Shown one piece after another: positions 49,414-57,764 of a DNA stretch of 64,000 nucleotides; the first letter of the stretch is position 1, and each line of letters begins with the position of its first letter. The stretch comes from UM-FILTER-38-24 sp041663205 (GTDB taxonomy: Bacteria; Patescibacteriota; Gracilibacteria; UBA1369; LOWO2-01-FULL-3): contig JBAZQZ010000004.1 of NCBI GenBank assembly GCA_041663205.1, positions 1-64,000 on the forward strand, written 5' to 3'. Under the pieces are notes generated by a model. The model was not told the DNA's origin and did no database searches. It saw only the letters and a program-made list of their open reading frames with translations. The position numbers and the translations under genes are program-made.

Positions 49414-49626
49414 ATGAAACAGAAAAGCCATAGCGGACTAAAAAAACGCTTAAAAATAAGGAAAAGCGGGACTGCCACTTTTGAAAAGTCCGCCAAGAAA
49501 CATCTTCTTGCAGACAAATCAAAAAGACAAAAGAAGCTTTATCCATCGGGAATGCCGATAAATCACACACAACGCAAATCTTTTGCGTTTATTTTGCCGG
49601 GAAAATTGAAAACACGCGGCAAATAG
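49414..49626 (+). CDS. rpmI: 50S ribosomal protein L35
   Basis: 70 residues, very basic. MKQKSHSGLKKRLKIRKSGT is the L35 start (KxKTHxGxxKRxKxTxxG pattern), and HLLADKSKRQKK the central motif. Two bp after infC, so co-translated. Confidence 0.96.
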   Translation: MKQKSHSGLKKRLKIRKSGTATFEKSAKKHLLADKSKRQKKLYPSGMPINHTQRKSFAFILPGKLKTRGK

Positions 49627-49675
49627 TTTTTGTTTTGCGAAAAATTATTAAAAAATTATTTCTTAAGTTTATACC

Positions 49676-50023
49676 ATGACCAGAGTAAAAAGAGGCGTAA
49701 CAGCCCACCGTAGGCACCAGACAATGGTGAAAAAAGCCAAAGGTTATCGTGGCCAAAGAAGCAGTACCTTCACATGGGCCAAAAATGCGATGATGAAGGC
49801 CGGCCTTCATAACTATGCCGACAGGAAGTGCAAGAAAAGAGACTTCCGCAGGCTTTGGATCACAAGAATCAACGCCGCATGCAGAGATCTTGGATTCGCA
49901 TACAGCAGAGTTATCGCGGCAATGACCCTAAAAGGGATTGTCGTAAATCGCAAAATGCTTGCAGATTTGGCGATCAAGGAACCTGCAGTTTTCAAGAAAA
50001 TTGTGGAAGAGGCGATGAAATAA
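49676..50023 (+). CDS. rplT: 50S ribosomal protein L20
   Basis: 115 residues: MTRVKRGVTAHRRHQTMVKKAKGYRGQRSSTFTWAKNAMMKAGLH, then DRKCKKRDFRRLWITRINAACRDLGFAYSR, the L20 signature. L20 organises 23S rRNA early and, in many bacteria, represses its own operon by binding the mRNA. Last gene before the terminator at 50056-50086. Confidence 0.98.
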   Translation: MTRVKRGVTAHRRHQTMVKKAKGYRGQRSSTFTWAKNAMMKAGLHNYADRKCKKRDFRRLWITRINAACRDLGFAYSRVIAAMTLKGIVVNRKMLADLAIKEPAVFKKIVEEAMK

Positions 50024-50055
50024 GTGCTCATCGAGCCGAGATAAACGGTGAAATT

Positions 50056-50086
50056 AAAAAACCCCTGCGTGTGCGGGGGCTTTTTT
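50056..50086 (+). terminator. Intrinsic terminator after rplT
   Basis: CCCCTGC (50062-50068) pairs with GCGGGGG (50073-50079), 4-nt loop, followed by C then six T. A run of six A before the stem makes it usable from both sides, also for the convergent cyclophilin gene. Confidence 0.93.
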
Positions 50087-50104
50087 GTTGTGTGATGTGT
50101 GCGA

Positions 50105-50755
50105 TTATTCTTGCGTTTTGATCTCCACTTTTTCCAAGACGATGTCCTTTAGAGGCTTGTCGCCTGCGTTTGTTTGCGTTGTTGCGATTTTGTCAACGAC
50201 GTCCATTCCTTCGTAGGCGAAGCCGAAAAGAGAATATCCGCCGTCAAGATATTTTGCGCCTTGGGGGTTTTGCACTATGAAAAATTGGCTTCCGGAAGTG
50301 TTCGGACCGGAGTTCGCCATCGAGACTGCACCACGGAAATGGCTCAGGGCAGGGTTTATTTCATCTTTCAAGGATGTGCCTTTTCCTTTGTAGCTGTATC
50401 CGCCCGTGCCGTTTCTATTTTCAAAATCTCCACCTTGAATCATGAAATTGTTGATTACTCTGTGGAAAATCGTACCATCGTATTTTTTTGCTTTTGCCAA
50501 TTCCGCGAAATTTTTTGCCGTTTCCGGAACATCTTTTGTGTATAGAAGGACTTTTATTTCGCCCATGTTTGTGGTCAAAATTGCGATCGTGTCGCCTTTT
50601 TCGGGGATTGTTTGCATTGTTGCGGGTGGGTTAGTTTGTGAAATTACGTTTTGATTGTTTTGTGTTTCCGTTTGGCTTGTTTCGGTTTTTGGAGCGCAGG
50701 CCGTTAATGTCGCGAGAACAAGGCCCGAGGCCAAAATCACTTTGAAAATTTTCAT
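50105..50755 (-). CDS. Cyclophilin-type peptidyl-prolyl isomerase lipoprotein
   Basis: 216 residues. Signal with lipobox LTAC (Cys at about 20) and a Gln/Thr/Asn linker. The isomerase domain shows AKNFAELAKAKKYDGTIFHRVINNFMIQGGDFENRNGTGG, RGAVSMANSGPNTSGSQFFIV and DGGYSLFGFAYEGMDVVDKI. It helps fold exported proteins outside the membrane. Shares the terminator region with rplT. Confidence 0.95.
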   Translation of the reverse strand: MKIFKVILASGLVLATLTACAPKTETSQTETQNNQNVISQTNPPATMQTIPEKGDTIAILTTNMGEIKVLLYTKDVPETAKNFAELAKAKKYDGTIFHRVINNFMIQGGDFENRNGTGGYSYKGKGTSLKDEINPALSHFRGAVSMANSGPNTSGSQFFIVQNPQGAKYLDGGYSLFGFAYEGMDVVDKIATTQTNAGDKPLKDIVLEKVEIKTQE

Positions 50756-50851
50756 ATTTTATGGGGTTAAATGTGAGTGTATTTTATCCTGTCGTAGTGT
50801 TTCCGACAACACTTTTTTCGAAGAACGTTCTCCGTGTTTTTTGTTTAGCTG

Positions 50852-50924
50852 TTGACCTTTCAGAAAAGCTGTAATACAGTTGTAATACAGAAAATTTTGG
50901 AGATTTATTTTTCTGTAAGATAAT
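50852..50924 (+). promoter_or_regulatory. Toxin-antitoxin promoter region with operator repeats
   Basis: CTGTAATACAG (50869-50879, a perfect palindrome around one A) and TTGTAATACAG (50880-50890) are adjacent 11-bp direct repeats, with a third half site CTGTAA at about 50913. TTGGAG (50897-50902), 16 bp, GATAAT (50919-50924) is a promoter ending 15 nt before the antitoxin ATG; an alternative -35 TTGACC is at 50852. Fits autorepression by a ribbon-helix-helix antitoxin. Confidence 0.6.
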
Positions 50925-50939
50925 GTAACCAAATCAATA

Positions 50940-51197
50940 ATGAGATCAATTTTGAGTATTTCTTTACCCGCTGAAAAAAAGGCTGAAATTGAAAAAAGGG
51001 CTAAAAAAGCCGGAAAGACCGTAAGTTCATACGTGATGGACATCATTGATTTTGAGATGAATATGATTTCCGAGGATGAGCTTGTGGAAATGGTGAAGCA
51101 GTCCGAAGCCGCTTATGCTGCCGGAAAAACAAAAGTTCTTTCCAGTTTGTCCGAATTAATGACTAAAAATGCAAATAAAAAAAATTCATTATTATGA
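50940..51197 (+). CDS. Ribbon-helix-helix antitoxin
   Basis: 85 residues. MRSILSISLPAEKKAEIEKRAKKAGKTVSSYVMDII is a ribbon-helix-helix domain (short strand and two helices), the tail is acidic and helical. The toxin gene overlaps its end by 29 bp, so the two are translated together. A pair of 11-bp operator repeats lies upstream. Confidence 0.85.
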   Translation: MRSILSISLPAEKKAEIEKRAKKAGKTVSSYVMDIIDFEMNMISEDELVEMVKQSEAAYAAGKTKVLSSLSELMTKNANKKNSLL

Positions 51198-51435
51198 GGT
51201 TTTCGAAAAACAGTTTGAATCTTTGCCTGCTCAGATAAAGACAAAAGCCGTTAAGAAAGAATTGCTTTTAAGAGAAAATCCTTTTCACCCATCCTTAAGG
51301 CTTCACAAGCTAAAAGGCAGGCTTGATGGACATTGGAGTATTTACATAGACATGAAATATCGGTTGATATTTAGGATTATCGACAAGGAAACTGTTTTGT
51401 TCCACAGTATCGGCACTCATGCGATTTACGACTAA
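51169..51435 (+). CDS. RelE/YafQ-like toxin
   Basis: 88 residues. Start IHYYEVFEKQFESLPAQIKTKAVKKELLLRENPFHPSLRLHKLKG and the strand GHWSIYIDMKYRLIFRIIDKETVLFHSIGTHAIYD match RelE/YafQ mRNA-cleaving toxins, including the conserved KYRLIFR strand and the final H..Y pair expected in the active site. Overlaps the antitoxin gene. Confidence 0.92.
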   Translation: MQIKKIHYYEVFEKQFESLPAQIKTKAVKKELLLRENPFHPSLRLHKLKGRLDGHWSIYIDMKYRLIFRIIDKETVLFHSIGTHAIYD

Positions 51436-51448
51436 ATTTAGAGCGGAT

Positions 51449-52645
51449 TTAATTCTTAACTACGTGAGTTAGGTCTATATCTTCTTTTGGTGGCGGAGTA
51501 AAGCCTTCGGGGAATTTTGTATTCCCATCGTGATTTATTCTTTTCATTTTTTTTGCTTCTGCCAAGTTTGCCCCCTCCAGGTTGGCGTAGCTCAGATCTA
51601 CTACGTCAAGAGTGGCTCCTGTTAAATCGGCGTTTCTTAGGTCGGCAGACTGGAGATCAACGACGTGCATGGTTGCTCCTGTCAGATCGGCTTCCTGAAG
51701 ATCGGTTACAAACATATGTCCGTATATAATTTTCGCCCCCTTAAGTTTTGCCCCTCTCATTCTTGCATCTTGGAAGTTCCCTCTGTCCACAAGATGGGCT
51801 CCTTCCATGTTTGCCCCCTCTAGGTTTGCCTGGAAAAAGTCTGCGTGAGATAAACAGGCGTTTTTAAGGTCGGCTCCGCGTAAATCAGCATGCCGAAAAA
51901 CTATCCGGTCTGTAAATTGAACTGATGATTCTCTCTTTTCTTTTTTCCATGCGTCGCCTCTGGCCTCCCAGCTGGAGTAGGCACTTGCCATGAGCTCCAT
52001 GGGGTCTGTTTCTCCTTCTACCCTTTTGAAGTTGAAGGCATTCGCCATATTTGCTCCTTTCATTCGTGCCGTCCAAAAGTTGGCATTTGCTATATTTGCT
52101 CCGCTGAGATTTGCCTCTTCCATTTCAGTATGTTCAAACTTTGCGTCTTCCAGATTTGCTCCGCTGAGATTGGCTCTGTTTAACTTGGCGCGTTCTAAGT
52201 TTACCCCCTTAAGGTTCACCCCGCTAAGCTCCGCTCCCTCTAAATTTGGGGATTTCCATACCAAGATGACTTCCCTTTGAGAATTGGCTCCCGGATTCAG
52301 ATAACCCATTAGCCTTAGTCTTTTTCTTAAGGCGTTGAATTCCTTCACTTTCCCCTCTTTCAGTAATTGATACCCTTTTCTGTTGAGAATTTCTTCTTTC
52401 GCTTCTGCTCTTGCCTTCGCTTCTTCTTTGGATGGTGCGTCTTCTATGTCCTCGGAGTTTTCGTCTTCAACTTCCCCTGCGACTTCTTTGGCTGCCGCAG
52501 CTGTTGCTGTTGTTGTAGCGGCGACATGTACGTCAACTATGGCGTCCGGAGCGGGGGCTACTTCCGGAAGGGCTACTTCCGGAAGGGCTACTTCCGGAAT
52601 AGCTACTTCTTCGACGTGTTGATCTTCTCCTGGTAATGTTCCCAT
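51449..52645 (-). CDS. Pentapeptide-repeat protein with repeat N-terminus
   Basis: 398 residues. Residues 1-60 carry EVALPEVALPEVAPAP repeats (15-bp DNA units at about 52556-52610) and Ala/Thr, then an acidic helical part, then from about residue 130 pentapeptide repeats of the A(D/N)LxX type (AELSGVNLKGVNLERAKLNRANLSGANLE...; ADLRGADLKNACLSHADFFQANLEGANME; ADLTGATMHVVDLQSADLRNADLTGATL), interrupted by a 40-residue insert (NFKRVEGETDPMELMASAYSS). Pentapeptide repeats form a right-handed beta-helix. No signal peptide. Its promoter has a G10 tract in the spacer, so expression may vary. Role unknown. Confidence 0.9.
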   Translation of the reverse strand: MGTLPGEDQHVEEVAIPEVALPEVALPEVAPAPDAIVDVHVAATTTATAAAAKEVAGEVEDENSEDIEDAPSKEEAKARAEAKEEILNRKGYQLLKEGKVKEFNALRKRLRLMGYLNPGANSQREVILVWKSPNLEGAELSGVNLKGVNLERAKLNRANLSGANLEDAKFEHTEMEEANLSGANIANANFWTARMKGANMANAFNFKRVEGETDPMELMASAYSSWEARGDAWKKEKRESSVQFTDRIVFRHADLRGADLKNACLSHADFFQANLEGANMEGAHLVDRGNFQDARMRGAKLKGAKIIYGHMFVTDLQEADLTGATMHVVDLQSADLRNADLTGATLDVVDLSYANLEGANLAEAKKMKRINHDGNTKFPEGFTPPPKEDIDLTHVVKN

Positions 52646-52677
52646 AATTTCGTAGTTTAAATTATATTGAGTTTTTT

Positions 52678-52707
52678 ATTGTAACACTATTTCCCCCCCC
52701 CCGTCAA
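52678..52707 (-). promoter_or_regulatory. Promoter with homopolymeric G tract in the spacer
   Basis: On the minus strand TTGACG (52702-52707) and TACAAT (52678-52683) are separated by 18 bp, nine of which are G (the whole tract is G10, 52693-52702). One G less would give the optimal 17-bp spacer. Gain or loss of G by slippage would change promoter strength. Start of transcription is expected near 52671, 26 nt before the pentapeptide-gene ATG. Confidence 0.55.
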
Positions 52708-52766
52708 GCCTGGAAGTTTTGCTCGTGTTTTTTGCCTTGTTGTGGTAGTATCTTCCCGCAATTATA

Positions 52767-54086
52767 TTGTGTTTTTTTATGAAAAAATTTTTTAAGGAAA
52801 TAGTGCTTTTTATCCTGAAGAGGCTGGCTATCGACAGGATGAAAAAGTTTACCGGGAAGGTGATTGCCGTGACGGGATCGGCGGGAAAAACCAGCACCAA
52901 AGATGCGATTTTTACGGTTTTGAATACTCAGTTTAAAGTGAGGAGGAATGAAAAAAGCATGAATTCGGAGTTTGGCTTGCTTCTCACGATTTTGGATATT
53001 CCGAGCGGGTACTCTTCGGCGTTGACGTGGTCTTGGTTGCTTCTCAAAGCGGCGTTCAATTCGCTTTTCAAGGATCACAGTGAAATTTTGCTTTTGGAAT
53101 ATGGCGTGGACAAGCCGAAGGACATGGATTTTTTGACTTCCGTGGCTCGTCCGGACATTGCGATTATGACAAATATTTATCCGGTGCATTTGGACGAAAA
53201 TCAATTTAAAAATGTTGAGGAAATTCTTCAGGAAAAGTCGAAAATTGCGCATGCTTTAAAGGAGGGCGGAAAATTGATTTTGAACATAGACAATCCGCTT
53301 TTGTATGATTTTGTTAAAAATTGGGAGAAGAAAGGAGTTGTCACTTTCGGAAAAAATGAAGAAGCGGATTATCTGCTTTCTTCAGCCAAAACTTCGCTTG
53401 GGGGTGTGAGTTTTATGATTACGCATCATGACATTAAAATGCAGGTTTCCGCGCCGATAGTCGGGAATTATCAGTGTTATGTCCTTACTCCCGCGATAAT
53501 TTGCGCCGATCTTTTTGGAGTTCCTTTGCAAAACGCTCTTAATACTTTGACGAAATTCAGGCTTCCGCCGGGTAGAATGAATGTGATTGACGGGATAAAC
53601 GGGTCGACGATTTTGGACGGTTCGTATAATGCTTCGCCGGAGGTTGTGAAAGAGGCCTTGAAGGTTCTTCGAGATGTCGCGAAAGAGGCCGATAGCGGCT
53701 TGAAGAAGGGCGAAACCCCTCACAGAAGAATTGCCGTTTTGGGGAATATGAATGAGCTTGGCGATGATGCGAGGACATTGCATGAAATGGTCGGAGCGGA
53801 GGTGAAAGAGAGTGCGGATGTGCTTATAACCGTCGGCGGGAATGCGAAATTGATTGGCGAAATCGCGCTGGGGAAAGGCATGGACGAGAATAGTGTGTTT
53901 TATTTTGCGACCGCGCTTGAGGCGGCGGATTTTTTCAAAAAGAAAATTCAGGAAGGGGATATAATTTTGGTGAAAGGTTCTCAAAACAATGTGCGTTTGG
54001 AAAAATTCGTGAAAGAAATTATGGTGTCCCCCGAGGACGCGAAAAAGCTTTTGGTAAGGCAAGAAAAGGTTTGGGAGAAACTGTAA
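52767..54086 (+). CDS. murF: UDP-N-acetylmuramoyl-tripeptide--D-alanyl-D-alanine ligase (MurF-like)
   Basis: 439 residues. Mur ligase ATP site VIAVTGSAGKTSTKDAI (near 36-52), central-domain LLEYGVDKPKDMDFL and MTNIYPVHLD, and the C-terminal IVLDGSYNASPE-type segment with GNMNELGDDARTLHE. The protein lacks the usual N-terminal UDP-binding domain of about 80 residues: it begins with about 30 residues before the ATP loop, so the substrate is inferred only from the MurF-like NASP and MNELG motifs. Two genes follow closely (holB, TPR). Confidence 0.85.
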   Translation: MCFFMKKFFKEIVLFILKRLAIDRMKKFTGKVIAVTGSAGKTSTKDAIFTVLNTQFKVRRNEKSMNSEFGLLLTILDIPSGYSSALTWSWLLLKAAFNSLFKDHSEILLLEYGVDKPKDMDFLTSVARPDIAIMTNIYPVHLDENQFKNVEEILQEKSKIAHALKEGGKLILNIDNPLLYDFVKNWEKKGVVTFGKNEEADYLLSSAKTSLGGVSFMITHHDIKMQVSAPIVGNYQCYVLTPAIICADLFGVPLQNALNTLTKFRLPPGRMNVIDGINGSTILDGSYNASPEVVKEALKVLRDVAKEADSGLKKGETPHRRIAVLGNMNELGDDARTLHEMVGAEVKESADVLITVGGNAKLIGEIALGKGMDENSVFYFATALEAADFFKKKIQEGDIILVKGSQNNVRLEKFVKEIMVSPEDAKKLLVRQEKVWEKL

Positions 54087-54096
54087 AAAAGGGCTT

Positions 54097-54999
54097 ATGA
54101 AATATAATTGGTCGATAATCGGACACGAAAGACAGCTTCAAATGATTGAGGCGGATATTTTGAGCGGGAATGTTTTTCACGCGTATCTTTTGGCCGGGCC
54201 AAACAGTGTCGGGAAAAATACGGTTGCGAAAAAAATGGCCGGGATTTTGCAATGTTCGAATGATTTTTGTCACACTTGCCCGACATGTTTGCAGGTTGAG
54301 AAAGGCGGGCATCTGGACACGGTCGAAATGATTGACGATAAAGAGTCGATAAAAATCGACGATGTTCGAAAAATTATTGAGAGATGCAATATGACGAGGC
54401 AGGCGAATTACAAGATTTTTTTGATTCAGACAATCGAAAGAATGACTGTGGAAGCCGCAAACAGCTTTTTGAAAATGTTGGAGGAGCCGCCGGAGCGTAC
54501 GCTTTTTATTTTGACGACAAATAATGTCAGGGCTGTTTTGCCGACAATTATTTCGAGAGTCAGAGTTGTGAATTTTGCGCCAGTTTCCGCCGGATATCTT
54601 GAGAAAAAACTTCGCGAACTTTATCCGCAACATGAAGAAGACACCATTAAAAAAGTGAGTGTTTTTTCTCTTGGAAAAACCGGGAAGGCCGTCAATCTCA
54701 TGGAAAATCCCGGAGAACTCGCCAATTATATCAAGGCTTATAGCGATGTGATGTTTTTTTTGGAACACAGAAGCATTGCCGACAGATTTTCTTACGTGAG
54801 CGATATTGCTGAAGACGAAGGCAAAATCGAGGTGTTTGTCAGTATTTTGTCGAATGTTTTGAGAAGTAAAATTTTGGACGGGGAAAATGTCGACGAGCAT
54901 ATAGATACAGTTTTGAGAATCGACGAGGCGATGACTTTGATCAAAAAAAATGTGAATTTAAAATTGGTATTGGAAAATTTGATGCTTTCTTTAAAATAA
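54097..54999 (+). CDS. holB: DNA polymerase III delta' subunit (HolB-like)
   Basis: 300 residues. AAA+ clamp-loader fold: AYLLAGPNSVGKNTVAKKMA (Walker A; the unusual KN in place of KT), four zinc-binding Cys (CSNDFCHTCPTC), VEAANSFLKMLEEPPERTLFILTTN, and the sensor IISRVRVVNF. The C-terminal 100 residues are helical. It works with the delta and tau subunits to load the DnaN clamp, encoded about 5 kb on. Ten bp after murF. Confidence 0.93.
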   Translation: MKYNWSIIGHERQLQMIEADILSGNVFHAYLLAGPNSVGKNTVAKKMAGILQCSNDFCHTCPTCLQVEKGGHLDTVEMIDDKESIKIDDVRKIIERCNMTRQANYKIFLIQTIERMTVEAANSFLKMLEEPPERTLFILTTNNVRAVLPTIISRVRVVNFAPVSAGYLEKKLRELYPQHEEDTIKKVSVFSLGKTGKAVNLMENPGELANYIKAYSDVMFFLEHRSIADRFSYVSDIAEDEGKIEVFVSILSNVLRSKILDGENVDEHIDTVLRIDEAMTLIKKNVNLKLVLENLMLSLK

Positions 55000-55003
55000 A
55001 ACT

Positions 55004-55747
55004 ATGTGGACTTATCTTTTATTGTTTTTGAGTATTTCGGTTTTTATCGGGGTTTTTGCGTACAGGGCTTACGCTTTGAATGTTAAAAAAAACACCCCGC
55101 CTCCCGAGAAAAAATCGCTTATAGACGAGGAGACTTCGGATCTTGATGAAAATAAAAAACTTTCGAAACAGGAAAAAATCGATGTTTTTGCGTTGTGCGA
55201 CAAGGCTGATATAAAACTCAAGGTCGGAGAGGAAGACGAGGCGATAAAACTGCTTGTGCAAGCCATGGCTATTGATCCTGCGAATACTACAGCTCAGCAA
55301 AAACTTGCGATGCTTTATATGCAAAAACAAATGTATTCGGCGGCGGCGGCGCTTTTCAAGCAACTTGGCGAAATTACAAATGAGGCCGTTCATTATAGCA
55401 ATCTTGGTTTGGCGCTTTACCAACAGCAGGAGTTTGAGGCGGCAAAAGAGGCTTATCAAAGAGCTGTCGTGCTGGATCCTTCCCGCCCGCAGAGATTTGT
55501 CAGTCTTGCTCAGGTTTACAGAAGTTTGGACCAAAGTTCAAACGCTCTTGTCGCGGCGAATAAGGCTTCTGAAATGGATCCTGAAAATATTGATTTTTTG
55601 TTTTTGATAGCGGATTTGCAAATGGATTCCAAGAATTACGAGGAATCTTTGAATGCTTTGAAAAAAATTCTGGAGCTTGACCCGGCGAATTCCGAGGCAA
55701 AAACTTATATAAGGAAAGTGAAAAAAACGGCCGGCGAGGAGGCTTAA
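55004..55747 (+). CDS. TPR-repeat membrane protein
   Basis: 247 residues. N-terminal membrane segment (LLLFLSISVFIGVFAYRAYA), a Lys/Glu-rich linker and then TPR units (DEAIKLLVQAMAIDPANTTAQQKLAML, FEAAKEAYQRAVVLDPSRPQRF, YEESLNALKKILELDPANSEAK). The TPRs face the cytoplasm or the outside depending on orientation. Five bp after holB, so co-transcribed with murF-holB. Scaffold role likely. Confidence 0.88.
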   Translation: MWTYLLLFLSISVFIGVFAYRAYALNVKKNTPPPEKKSLIDEETSDLDENKKLSKQEKIDVFALCDKADIKLKVGEEDEAIKLLVQAMAIDPANTTAQQKLAMLYMQKQMYSAAAALFKQLGEITNEAVHYSNLGLALYQQQEFEAAKEAYQRAVVLDPSRPQRFVSLAQVYRSLDQSSNALVAANKASEMDPENIDFLFLIADLQMDSKNYEESLNALKKILELDPANSEAKTYIRKVKKTAGEEA

Positions 55748-57526
55748 TCACTCGATGATAGAGGAATCTTTTGAATTCCCCGAGTCTCCGACGAGGATTT
55801 TGTTTGGAACGGCTTTGTAGTGTGTCGCTATTTTTTCTTCTTTTTTCGTGCCGTCTTTGAGTGTGATTATTCTTTCCCATAAAACGTCGAAGCCTGTGTG
55901 CGCTTTTTCAACCTGTTTGGTTTCGCCTTCGGGCAGATCTTTTGTCTTTTCGTAGACCGTTTCGCCCGGATATTTGTACCCGGAAATTTTCGGGCCCTTC
56001 ATTTCAACAACTCTACCGTCGGAAGTCCCGTAGAAAATGAAATAAAGCTCGTTGTCTTTGTCCACATACGTCTGCACTAAAATCGAGTTTTTTGTGTCGT
56101 TTAAAAATTTCAAATCCGCGCCTCCGAGGTAGATTGTGGCGTCAAGTCCGTGCCCCAAAACCTGGGAATAATATGAAACCGCATAGGTGTGTTCGTTTCT
56201 TTCAACCACCGGAAGTCCCGCAAAAAGTATCGCTCTGTACATTGTTGTCGAGACCTGGCAAATCCCTCCGCCGTATTCCGGAATCGTTCCTTCGGGCTTT
56301 ATTACGAGCTCTTTTCTGTATCCTGTCGAGCCGTCCACTTTCCCGAGGTTTTTGTTAAACGAAAATGTTTCGTCCGGTTTTATCAGTTTGCCGTTAAATT
56401 TTGATGCGCCCGTTTTTATGTTGTATTTTCTGTTTGTCGGTGAGCCGTAATATGAAGTGTGGCCTACACTAAGCCGTTCTTTTATTCCCAATTTTTGGAG
56501 ATCTTCGGAAACCGTAATTAGCGGGATTATTTTTTCCACGGGAATTTCCACCTCCTCTTTTTGTTCGTTTATCGCGTTTTCAAAATCCGCCAAAAGCAAA
56601 TCTCTTTGAATTTTCATTCCGTCTTTTCCCACCCCTTCCATAACAACTTCTCCCTTTTCATCCGTTTTAATACTTACATCATCGGGCTTTACATCAAGCC
56701 ATTTTGAAATTTCCGCGTCCAAAAATTCATTTAAGCGTTCTTCTTTTATCGTCACGGCAATGAATTCTTTTTCTTCCTTGTTCTCCCTCCACTCAAAACC
56801 AACCCAATCCAAATGTTTTAAAGGTTTTACATACCAATTGTCTCTGTAAACAGGGTCTTTCAGGGTTATTGTGTTTGCGAGTTTTTCGACCATTGCGGGT
56901 CTTTCTTTTTCGATATCTTCTTTGTTTTTATCGGGCGGGGACGGCGAAATTTCTATTTTTAAATCCGGCGCGGCGAGTGTTTTTGTTGATTCTTCTATTC
57001 CTTTAATCAGTTTTTCTTCTTTTACTTTGTATCCCGCGGTTCCTTCTTTTACCAGTAAATTATTTTTTTCGTCTATGTAAAAAATGGCTGAAACAGGATA
57101 AAACTCCTTGATTCCCAGTTTTTCCTCGAGCTCTTTTATTAATTTTTTTCGGTCTGTTTTTACCAATAAAAATTTTTCCTCCCCTTTTGTTGAAAAATCC
57201 GGAAGTATTTTACTTTTCGATTCTATTGTTTTTAATCCTTCCAAGGTTTCTTTCGTCAAAAATTCGACGCCCAAATTTTTCATTGTGCTTGTTCCCGTTT
57301 TTTCTTTGACTGAAATTTTTATTTTTTTATTCAGAAAATTTTCTTCCGCTTTCAGGATTTCTTTTTCCGCGGATTCTTTCGTCAAAAAGCCGACTTTTAC
57401 GCCTGAAATTACCGTTCCCCTCGGGAGTTTCCCGTCCAAATAAATTCTTGCGCCCAAAATCGCCGCCGCAAAAAATATTCCGGAAATTACCCCGACAAAA
57501 ACAGACAGTATGATTTTTTTAAACAT
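55748..57526 (-). CDS. VanW-family surface protein with PG-binding repeats
   Basis: 592 residues. N-terminal membrane anchor (IILSVFVGVISGIFFAAAILGARIY), then a long part with two PG_binding_4-like segments (YLDGKLPRGTVISGVKVGFLTKESAEKEI and the YPVSAIFYIDEKNNLLVKEGTAGYKV type), then the VanW domain (VGHTSYYGSPTNRKYNIKTGASKFNG, FSFNKNLGKVDGSTGYRKELVIKPEG, EYGGGICQVSTTMYRAIL, the C-terminal VLGHGLDATIYLGG) and a G5-like end. Acts at the outer side of the membrane on peptidoglycan; the enzyme activity of VanW is not established. Convergent with the TPR gene, whose stop is adjacent. Confidence 0.93.
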   Translation of the reverse strand: MFKKIILSVFVGVISGIFFAAAILGARIYLDGKLPRGTVISGVKVGFLTKESAEKEILKAEENFLNKKIKISVKEKTGTSTMKNLGVEFLTKETLEGLKTIESKSKILPDFSTKGEEKFLLVKTDRKKLIKELEEKLGIKEFYPVSAIFYIDEKNNLLVKEGTAGYKVKEEKLIKGIEESTKTLAAPDLKIEISPSPPDKNKEDIEKERPAMVEKLANTITLKDPVYRDNWYVKPLKHLDWVGFEWRENKEEKEFIAVTIKEERLNEFLDAEISKWLDVKPDDVSIKTDEKGEVVMEGVGKDGMKIQRDLLLADFENAINEQKEEVEIPVEKIIPLITVSEDLQKLGIKERLSVGHTSYYGSPTNRKYNIKTGASKFNGKLIKPDETFSFNKNLGKVDGSTGYRKELVIKPEGTIPEYGGGICQVSTTMYRAILFAGLPVVERNEHTYAVSYYSQVLGHGLDATIYLGGADLKFLNDTKNSILVQTYVDKDNELYFIFYGTSDGRVVEMKGPKISGYKYPGETVYEKTKDLPEGETKQVEKAHTGFDVLWERIITLKDGTKKEEKIATHYKAVPNKILVGDSGNSKDSSIIE

Positions 57527-57538
57527 TTTTATTTATTT

Positions 57539-57754
57539 CTATTTTTTTCTAAAAAGGTGTGCGAGTTTATGTAGAAATGAAAATGATTTTTCTTTCGCTT
57601 TTGACGCCGCCTGCATCAAATCTTTTCTTGTTTCAGAGCCTTTCTTAGGCGCCAATGACGCCCCCAGAATCGAGCCTATCGCCCCTCCGACTATCGCTCC
57701 CATCACAACCTTGTCCAGTATTCTCAAGCCTTCTTCTTTTTTTTCTTCCGACAT
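57539..57754 (-). CDS. YtxH-like small membrane protein
   Basis: 71 residues: acidic start, Gly-rich hydrophobic helix (VVMGAIVGGAIGSILGASLAPKKGSETRKDLMQ), basic helix at the end. The GxxxGxxxGxxLAPKKGxETR pattern is that of YtxH. Located between rny (upstream) and the VanW gene, all in the same direction. Function not known. Confidence 0.85.
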   Translation of the reverse strand: MSEEKKEEGLRILDKVVMGAIVGGAIGSILGASLAPKKGSETRKDLMQAASKAKEKSFSFLHKLAHLFRKK

Positions 57755-57764
57755 ATTGGGTTTA

